Positions 57,701 through 64,000 of a stretch of DNA of 64,000 nt are shown one piece after another; positions within the stretch are counted from its first letter, which is position 1, and every line of letters starts with the position of its first letter. Source of the DNA: Nematostella vectensis. Taxonomy: Eukaryota > Cnidaria > Anthozoa > Actiniaria > Edwardsiidae. Below the pieces are notes generated by a model that searched no databases, was not told the DNA's origin, and saw nothing but the letters and a program-made list of their open reading frames with translations. The translations under genes were made by a program, and so were the position numbers. The stretch covers positions 1,698,001 through 1,762,000 of the forward strand of contig NC_064039.1 of NCBI RefSeq assembly GCF_932526225.1. The letters run 5' to 3'.

Positions 57701-60700
57701 TTAAAGATTTTAGTTTTAGTATTAATTGTCATCCATCGGCTTTTTTAGTAAAACAGTGGCTATATGCCCGACAGTCGCTACATTTCCTTTCCCGACAGTG
57801 TTATTGTAGCAAATAAAATTGATAACCATATTATAGCGTATACTAGCAAGGAACTCAACAAAAACAACAAAACTCGATTCAGATTCGCTGGCCCTTTTTC
57901 AATAAATATAGAATACTTACCAGGTCGACAATGTTCTGGGTTGTAAATTGAAAACTGCCCGTCGTTTAGTGCATTGAAGACTTTTCCCGACCGTCGGTTA
58001 TATAGCAGAAGTGGTTCCTAAAAGTGCATCTTTATATAACCCGAGGACGCTAAATGAGATTTACATTTTCAGGTTCTCTGCTGACCATTCGCGGACGCAT
58101 CTTTACTGATCGATACCTCGATTCCAAAGTGACAGACAATACTGACGTCAACATACTCAGGTTAGTCAGCGATAACGCAATGACATACCGCGTCCTGCTG
58201 AAAATAGTAACTTTTATTTCTCCTGACAGGGTTTTTGCTGGATATGGACTTTGTGACCCAATAAATAATGAAAGCGAGGAACTGTGAGTATTTTGTTACA
58301 TTTCTATTCGTGATGTTATCTCTAGGGATGTATGAGAAGGGGCGGGGGTGGGGAGTGTACTCTGTGGATATAATGGGCCTTTAAGGGTAGGGGCTTCGAG
58401 AGAAATTGTGAGTATTTTGGTAAATTTCTATCCGTGATGTTATCTCTAGGGATGTATGATAGGGGGGCGGGGGTGGGGAGTGTACTCTGTGGATATGATG
58501 GGGCTTGTAGGAGGAGGGGCTTCGAGAGGAACTGTGAGTATTTTGGTACAATCCTAGACTGTTAAAAATAACTCTTTGCCTAAGAAAGGAAGCTCATATA
58601 TAATATCCTGACTGGTGTCACATGCGATACAGTATGAGGTGCCCCGGGTGCTGCTAGAATTGAATGCCTACATGAAAGGTGACACTCTAAATTGCTCATC
58701 GCATAGGTACGGCATATCCCTAGACGCATCGCGGTCCACTAACGGTCGTGTCACGTGCAAGCCACGTGCGGATAGGATAGGTACGTATCACGTGCGAGCT
58801 ATGCGCGAAATACCATGTACAAAGCTGATAACGATGGTGGTATCACGTCGAAGTCACGTGCGGAGCTGAAAGTAACGATGGTCTACTAAGTCCGTAAGTA
58901 GCGGCAAGTAATCGGATCATGTGGAGGTCTCGTGCGGGTGTGATGGGAAGAGGTGTGGTATGTATATACATCTAATAGCCATCAATACAAAAGGCACAAA
59001 TACTCGTGTTCGTGACCAGAAGAATGCACCAAAAACTGGTATTTGGCGTATTGCATCAAATAGCCATGATATTGCTGCTTCTTGTTATGCAGATCAAATG
59101 TCTGACTCACTTGTTCTGTACGTACGACAGGATCTCAGCGTGTGTCTTTTATCGTTTCTGGCTATGGCCGATCTCAAATGTCGAGGGATGCCCTTCTTGT
59201 CGACTCTCGTGACCGACTCTACCTTTTCCAGGCACATGCAGGTAATCAATAATTCAGGAATAGCTGAGCGACGCCAGTAAACTCTTTAATCCAGCAATCC
59301 TTATTGAGGCAATTCGTGAGAATGTTTTACTGTGTATCTCAGATATTGAGTCGGTGAGTCCGTCAGCGGGGAGCTTAGCCGGAGGTACCATCCTCAACAT
59401 CACCGGGAAATTCTTCGAAAAGGAGAAGCTGAAAGTTACCGTGGATGGTAAGGCAATGATTACCCTAAGCCCAAAAGTCATGGAAAGGAAGGCTCCCCCG
59501 CCACTTTTGGCTATTTTATGTGCAATATTATAATGCTATTGGAGTCTTCTGTTGAGTGGATTTTTATTGACTTGTCCACAGGTATCCCATGTGAGATCCT
59601 CTCGGCCTCGCAGCAGACAATTAGGTGCCAAACCGCAGTGAGGCCGAGCCACGAGTCCAACAACGGGCCCTATCCCGGTGAGTGACTCGTACAACTCGGG
59701 TATGATTCGGTACTATTTGAATGTGACTCGGTAGTGTTCGGGCATGATTCGGTACTATTTGAATGTGACTCGGTAGTGTTACGGGTATGATTGGGTACTA
59801 TTTGAAAGTGACTCGGTAGTGTTCGGGCATGATTCGATACTATTTAAAAGTGACTCGGTAGTGTTCGGGTTTGATTGGGTACTATTTGAAAGTGACTCGA
59901 TAGTGTTCGGGTTTGATTGGGTCCTATTTGAAAGTGACTCGGTAGTGTTCGGGTTTGATTGGGTACTATTTGAAAGTGACTCGGTAATGTTCGGGCATGA
60001 TTCGGTACTATTGAAATTGACTCGAGCATGATTCGGTTCGAGAGTAATTCGGTACTGCTCCAGTATAACTCGAATATGAAGTTTCTTTTAACTCAAGGTG
60101 CTAGAGGCATTCTTCGTGAAGTGTGGACCTCCACTAAAGCCCCCGGTCTGTCGTCAGTAGCAGGCTTGTCTTTGTCTGCTATCGATTATCATTCGGAGGT
60201 TCTGACAGAGGCGAGTTCTCCTTCACGACCATCATTCGGAGAGTCGACATCCTACAGCTCAAGGCTTCGTGGGTTCTTCGTGCCTCCTTCGGACAATAAC
60301 TACGTGTTTTATATCCGAGCGGATGACAAGGCCGATCTTTACTTGAGCATGACACATAGACCCGAAGACAAGGTATGACGCATGCGCACACATATTGATC
60401 GATTGTTAGGAATTCCTTATCATCAGCCAATTGATTCTAAATAAAGTGATACAAGACATAACGATTATCTCTAAGGTGGTCGCCATTTCGGGTCCCACAC
60501 ACAAGCTGTAACATTTACTGCGAAATAATCTAGATTTTGTCAATAAAACGATACAATTTCGATGTTTCATTGTTATAATATATTTTTTCAGGCCTTGAAA
60601 TTATTGGATGGGGGTTAGGCGTGGGATACGATACAGAACTTGGCGAGGAAGGGTGGGGTTAGGGACATAGCCACGCCTTTCTTGGCCATTTCAATCTTTT

Positions 60701-63700
60701 CGTTATGGTTTATGAAAATAAAGAAGTGCACGGCCCTGAATATCTTTATACCTCGACACGCGTAAACTACTCTCTGGGTCATTTGCTGAAATTAAGTTAT
60801 GAATCCCACCTAGAAAGTATTACAATACAATACCTGGCGCAGGTATGCCTTACCCAGTATGACAATGCACCTATGACAAGGCTCATCACACCGCCAATGA
60901 TATACACTAGTGATATCTTGAATCCTTCAATTTCAGCAAAAAATTGCGACTTGTCCCTCGTCATCCACTACTTGGGATAGATACCAGCAACAAAGGTCAG
61001 CGGTCATCCCACTGCAGGAGGGTACTGCGTACTACATCGAGGCTAATCACATCCAGGGCGGAGAGAGAGGTCACGTGTCTATTGGGGTGAAGCTGGAAAA
61101 AACACAATATGTGAACTCACAGATCAGCTCTGCTGTAAACGAGAAACAGACAATAAGAATCCAGACGAACCAGAAACCGGATAGACAGGTATTACAAGCT
61201 CAAATTTTCTCAAGTGGGGGAGATTCAAGAAGGGAAGGCCGTCATTTTATAATTTTGTGTGTTGTTGCACGCATATATATTTTTTTCTAAATTGTCACCT
61301 CAAAGAGGGTATTATATCAAGCGGGATCCAAGGGGGCGTCGCCAGTGGTCTCGATGCAGATTTCGATCGATGCCTTAACTCCTATAACTTTTCTCTTCCA
61401 TTCGAGAGTTCCTATCTATGTATTTGCTTGTTGCTCTTGTGACAGATTATCAACGCTACTCATTGGGGGGCAGGGCGTGACAACCAGGTGCAACTGATCA
61501 CACTCAAAAGCGTCCGCACCATGAATGACACAGGTAAGCTCGCATGATGTTCTGGCATTGTTTATTACTGATTTCCTGACCGACTTAGTCATGTTAATCC
61601 ATTCATTTCATCCCACACTTTTTGATTGACAGATGCCTGCAATGCGAGTGATTTATTTAGACTTGGTTACGCTGGAGAGATGACAACATGGTTACCCACT
61701 AACATCAGTGATAGTGACTTAGAAGCCGCACTTAACTCCCTGGACGCTTTGCGTGACATGGGTAATGTCACGGTAACGCAATCCTCTAACAACCGCTCAA
61801 GAGTGTACAGAGTGGGGTTTGTGTTCGAGAATCCTGAGGACGCCATGTCGCTTGAGCTTGATGCATCAGAGACGTGCTCGATGAACATCACTATAACAAC
61901 CCTCACAACAGGTAGCAGCTCTACACTGCTTTCTTTGTTTTCTTTACTTGTTCGATCCTAGCTTAGCAATGGTCTTCCATGTTGAAAAGAGAGCGCGCGC
62001 TTAAAAAAGATGAAAAATAATAATAATAAAAGAGGTTCGCTTCATAATTGAGCCCTAAAAAAGGGCATGATAATTTGTATATATGCCAACGACCACTTCC
62101 GGTGGAATGGCGCACGCTAATTGGCTTTTAAGCGGTCCGGATCCTGCTGTAACGATCGCGGTCGTTACAAAAAAAATATCCGGACCGACGACTCACTAGT
62201 GAAAATCAACAGCAAAAAGGTTATTTTTTCTAAAATGCGGCAATTTGTTGCCGTTTTTCTACAACGATGAGTTTCAATATTTATATTCAGAAAGTGAGTT
62301 TTATTACGTAAGCTTATTTATTTTTTTCCTCAATAAAATATAATTTCCAACTTTGTTTACCTTTACAGTTGCTTCTGACAGTTTCGCTGATGTTCGTGAA
62401 GATTTTGTTCGCAATGACCATTTAGTGAAATCCAGTTCGTATTTCCACACAATGATTTTAATCATCCACAAATGCAGATTTTCTAATTAAGACATCCTCT
62501 GAATTTTGTGAAATAATTTAGTCCCAATTGATCGTCGCTTTCCACTCGAATTGGTCGTAGAGATGTTTTCTTTCACTTGAATTCTCCACAGACAGTAAGA
62601 TATATTCACTAGAATACTTCTCTTGAATGAAGATACATGAAGTAGGTAAATTCCTCGAGTGATTTGCCTTTATTCCTAGTATAAAGAGACGATTTGCTAC
62701 TTTTTTTATCGCAAAAAAAATTTCAGCAAACTTGAAATTGTCGCGCGCGTTGCAATCATTATGGCGGGAAATTGTCATAACACACTGGGAGTTTGAAGAC
62801 GATTTTCCGTAAACACAACTAATCTAAATTTAATAACATAAAGAAATTATGTTTTCAAGTGAAGGTCGGTAAAATCGGAGTAAGGTAGGGGTCGCACTTG
62901 GAAATCTTTTCTGACTTTCCTGTTTATTTAACACCTCCGATCTGTCAACGCATCACATTTCTAGTGCGACCCCTTGTTTGGGAAATCTGAAAAAACTTTT
63001 CCAATCGGCAAGACATCAAAGACGCCGTGCAGCAGCCTTGGGGCTGGAAATCTTTGAAAAGTTTTGCTCGAACAATAGAGTTCGCAGCGTGAAATGTCAA
63101 CACTTGTCAGGCGAATGAAAACCAGAACACAGTTTTGCCTATTTATAGAGTTGGTAAAGCTGTATGCGTGGAAGTTCTTCGTAGCGATCTTCACGATGAG
63201 CAGACGCGGCTTTTTTCCGTCATTTTATCCAAACTTCGACCCAAACTATGGCGATCCAGTCTACTTCAATCAGCTATATGGCCAAACTATATAATACCGG
63301 CAATGAAGATTTCCCTCAGCCAGTCCGGCAGCCAGTCCAGCCGCGCAAGCGGCAGTGCAGGCGAGAACTCCTTCGCCATCGACTTCTAGTGACTCGATCG
63401 AGGGCCAAAGAAGCTACGATAAATGGCCCGAAGAGGAGCAACGAACTCCGCGACTGAGTATACGGATTAACGTATCTGTCAGCGCGAAGTATTTTCTTTG
63501 ACATGTGCGACCGCAATTTAGAAAAATAAAACTTTTCCTGTCAAACATTTCTGAAAACTTTTGCCAGAGATTTCATCAAAATTCTAGAAAAGATTTCCAA
63601 GTGCTACCCCTGCCTAAAAAGCAATTTTCGATGGTCATTTTACAAATCGACTCGTTATTTCGAGCTCGATCCGTACTGAGAAATCTCATCAGCCTCGGTA

Positions 63701-64000
63701 GTACAAAAAGCCCGCGGGCTGAGATTTCTCAGTACGGTTAATAAGTAGTATATAATTTTTTATATTATTAATTAATAATTAATATATTATTTTTTTATTA
63801 TACGAAGTTAGCTCGACTATGAATTTTACGAAGGTCTGTGATTGCGAAAACACGTATATTTTTTCAGGTCAGAATGGCCAAGACTCCTTTCGTTTTACCC
63901 TGGCTGGTAGAATATCACCTCAAATCCCCCTCAGATCGTCTGCGAGGGAAATAGAAGATAGCCTCGATTCCATGTTTAAGTGGGATTGCACCTACAGGAC
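51799..64000 (+). CDS. PKHD1L1: Fibrocystin-L (PKHD1L1) homologue, 5' part
   Basis: This is a large secreted or single-pass receptor-like protein; function in this organism is unknown. Exons seen: 51799-51871, 51954-52028, 55679-55820, 56225-56333, 56510-56567, 58073-58160, 58230-58283, 58707-58780, 59131-59241, 59343-59447, 59582-59677, 60098-60372, 60937-61188, 61446-61533, 61633-61911, 63868-64000 (continues beyond the window). Phases agree throughout, giving about 670 residues. Order: signal peptide (LLSFLLLGLAALVQG); IPT/TIG 1 (RVDRISPSSGSIRGATRLTL); RVSVDGVPL; IPT 2 (SLSPRYGLPGSLLTIRGRIF); IPT 3 (DIESVSPSAGSLAGGTILNI, then GIPCEILSAS); PA14-type domain (ARGILREVW, SSRLRGFFVPPSDNNYVFYI, RPEDK); further extracellular sequence with DACNASDLFRLGY. 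The small IPT exons match the vertebrate order. The SAA-like gene at 52839 lies in intron 2 on the other strand. Confidence 0.9.
52839..53939 (-). CDS. Secreted Arg/Ser-rich protein with serum amyloid A-like domain (short form)
   Basis: Exons: 53939-53725, 53506-53421, 53170-52839. They sum to 633 nt (210 aa). It is the duplicate of 43156-44502: the signal peptide, the linker exon and the SAA-like domain (residues 101-210) are nearly identical. Exon 1 lacks 210 nt, so only the first GWFGGRR module remains, followed by a short Ser-rich stretch and SYTSKKSQR. The loss is exactly 70 codons and in frame, and splice sites are intact, so the gene looks functional. It is nested antisense in PKHD1L1 intron 2. 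The Ala/Lys-rich helices of the SAA part differ from the long form at only a few positions. Confidence 0.77.
54017..54056 (-). promoter_or_regulatory. TATA box and CRE upstream of short SAA-like gene
   Basis: The TTTATA block on the plus strand (TATAAA in gene sense) at 54017-54022 and TGACGTCA at 54049-54056 are conserved with copy A in both sequence and spacing relative to the start codon at 53939. Confidence 0.6.
54352..54785 (+). repeat. 217-bp tandem duplication
   Basis: AGTCCCCTCATCCCTGCCGA occurs at about 54354 and 54571. The following roughly 200 bp, including GGTTCAAGGGCCACGACGCT, are repeated with few changes. Copy A has one such block (46290-46395), so this expansion is specific to copy B. 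Confidence 0.85.
55160..55375. repeat. Fold-back element with opposed hammerhead-like segments
   Basis: On the minus strand about 55183-55222 reads CCCTGAAGAAGGACTT-loop-AAGTCCGAAACGGC. On the plus strand about 55313-55345 reads AAGAAGTCTTATTAAAAACG followed by AAAATTTGGCAG. The second resembles the element at 7021 in the arginine kinase gene. It lies in PKHD1L1 intron 2. Confidence 0.45.
56311..56410 (+). repeat. 50-bp duplication of PKHD1L1 exon 4 end plus donor
   Basis: GTAACGGCGAATGCG at 56311 and GTAACGCAGAATGCG at 56361 start two aligned 50-bp units. The first contains the real donor ACG|GTAGGTTAGCGTGACA. The second has the degraded ACA|GCAGGCTAGCGTGACA. Copy A has the same pair at about 46985-47085 plus a third GGTTAGCGTGACAG. 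Confidence 0.85.
56535..56712 (+). repeat. 65-bp tandem repeat carrying PKHD1L1 exon 5 end plus donor
   Basis: CTCTCTCACC starts at 56541, 56605 and 56671 (spacings 64 and 66). Each is followed by ACGATACGGTCTGCCAG|GTATTG or a close variant, which is the coding end of the IPT exon and its donor. Copy A has amplified a 19-bp sub-unit of this instead. Confidence 0.9.
58275..58600 (+). repeat. 125-bp tandem repeat starting at PKHD1L1 exon 7 donor
   Basis: GAGGAACT|GTGAGTATTTTG occurs at the real exon end (donor 58284). The same or near-same string recurs with GT at 58408 and 58534, spacings of 124 and 126 bp. The intervening DNA (GTGATGTTATCTCTAGGGAT, GGGTGGGGAGTGTACTCTG) is also repeated. Confidence 0.92.
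58748..58960 (+). repeat. Degenerate repeats of PKHD1L1 exon 8 end
   Basis: The exon 8 end TCACGTGCAAGCCACGTGCG is echoed in the next intron at about 58839 (TCACGTCGAAGTCACGTGCG) and about 58917 (TCATGTGGAGGTCTCGTGCG). The copies are diverged and irregularly spaced. Confidence 0.5.
59678..60060 (+). repeat. 42-bp minisatellite starting at PKHD1L1 exon 11 donor
   Basis: About nine units have the consensus GTGACTCGGTAGTGTTCGGG then YWTGATTSGGTACTATTTGAAA. The first unit begins at the donor itself (GTGAGTGACTCG at 59678). The array fills most of the 420-bp intron and stops about 40 bp before the exon 12 acceptor. Confidence 0.9.
62125..63740. repeat. Interspersed repeat DNA in the last PKHD1L1 intron
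   Basis: 62371-62815 matches 41475-41935 of the copy A insert (shared TTCAGCAAACTTGAAATTGT, CGCGCG and GATTTTCCGTAAA). 63625-63665 matches the later part of that element, suggesting an internal insertion of about 800 bp. 62134-62190 and 63668-63737 each contain short palindromes (GGTCCGGAT...ATCCGGACC; CCGTACTGAGAAATCTCA and its inverse). No gene was recognised. Confidence 0.6.

Noticed and set aside
59819..60031. Repetitive FGFDWVLFESDSVV-like frame
   Set aside because: It is intronic 42-bp minisatellite; 42 is a multiple of three, so it stays open by chance.

Overview
The window is animal nuclear DNA, most likely from an anthozoan cnidarian (a sea anemone such as an edwardsiid). The reasons are intron-rich genes with GT-AG splicing, an arginine kinase rather than a creatine kinase, a CR1/Jockey-type LINE fragment, many MITE-like repeats and AT-rich intergenic DNA. 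The species is an inference. No bacterial gene, rRNA, tRNA or CRISPR array was recognised. All exon coordinates below were built by hand from splice signals, reading phase and family similarity. Five of the six gene models that are complete in the window were exon-summed and are multiples of three; the last gene runs off the right edge.

Layout. 1-5.3 kb: LINE 3' fragment and repeats. 5.57-13.52 kb (minus): a three-domain arginine kinase. 14.60-26.05 kb (minus): ZCCHC4, the zinc-finger rRNA N6-adenosine methyltransferase. One of its introns is almost entirely a 6.4 kb array of a 34-bp repeat. 26.83-30.85 kb (plus): a secreted acidic/TSP1/CAP protein. 30.9-35.2 kb: intergenic DNA with a 1.2 kb inverted-repeat element. 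35.24-40.75 kb (plus): a second secreted CAP protein. 51.80-64.00 kb (plus): the 5' part of a fibrocystin-L (PKHD1L1) homologue with signal peptide, IPT/TIG repeats and a PA14 domain.

The stretch 37.38-57.59 kb is a direct tandem segmental duplication (copy A 37.38-49.25 kb, copy B 49.25-57.59 kb). It joined the 3' half of the second CAP gene to the 5' end of PKHD1L1. This left a decayed PKHD1L1 5' end in copy A and a decayed CAP 3' end in copy B. Each copy also carries a complete minus-strand gene (43.16-44.50 and 52.84-53.94 kb) for a secreted Arg/Ser-rich protein whose C-terminal domain I read as serum amyloid A (SAA)-like. The copy B gene lies inside a PKHD1L1 intron.

The most unusual signal is that many local tandem repeats here start at a 5' splice site and copy the exon end together with its donor. 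I see this for two ZCCHC4 exons (34 bp x about 190; 74 bp x 7), two or three exons of the second CAP gene (89 bp x 7; 42 bp x 2.5; short dispersed copies) and several PKHD1L1 exons (50 bp x 2; 19 bp x 12 or 65 bp x 3; 125 bp x 3; more weakly 42 bp x 9 and a degenerate set). Only one 3' splice site shows a comparable duplication. The result is introns packed with decoy donors, most of which would lead to an early stop if used. The arrays are seen directly; a common mechanism or function is inference.
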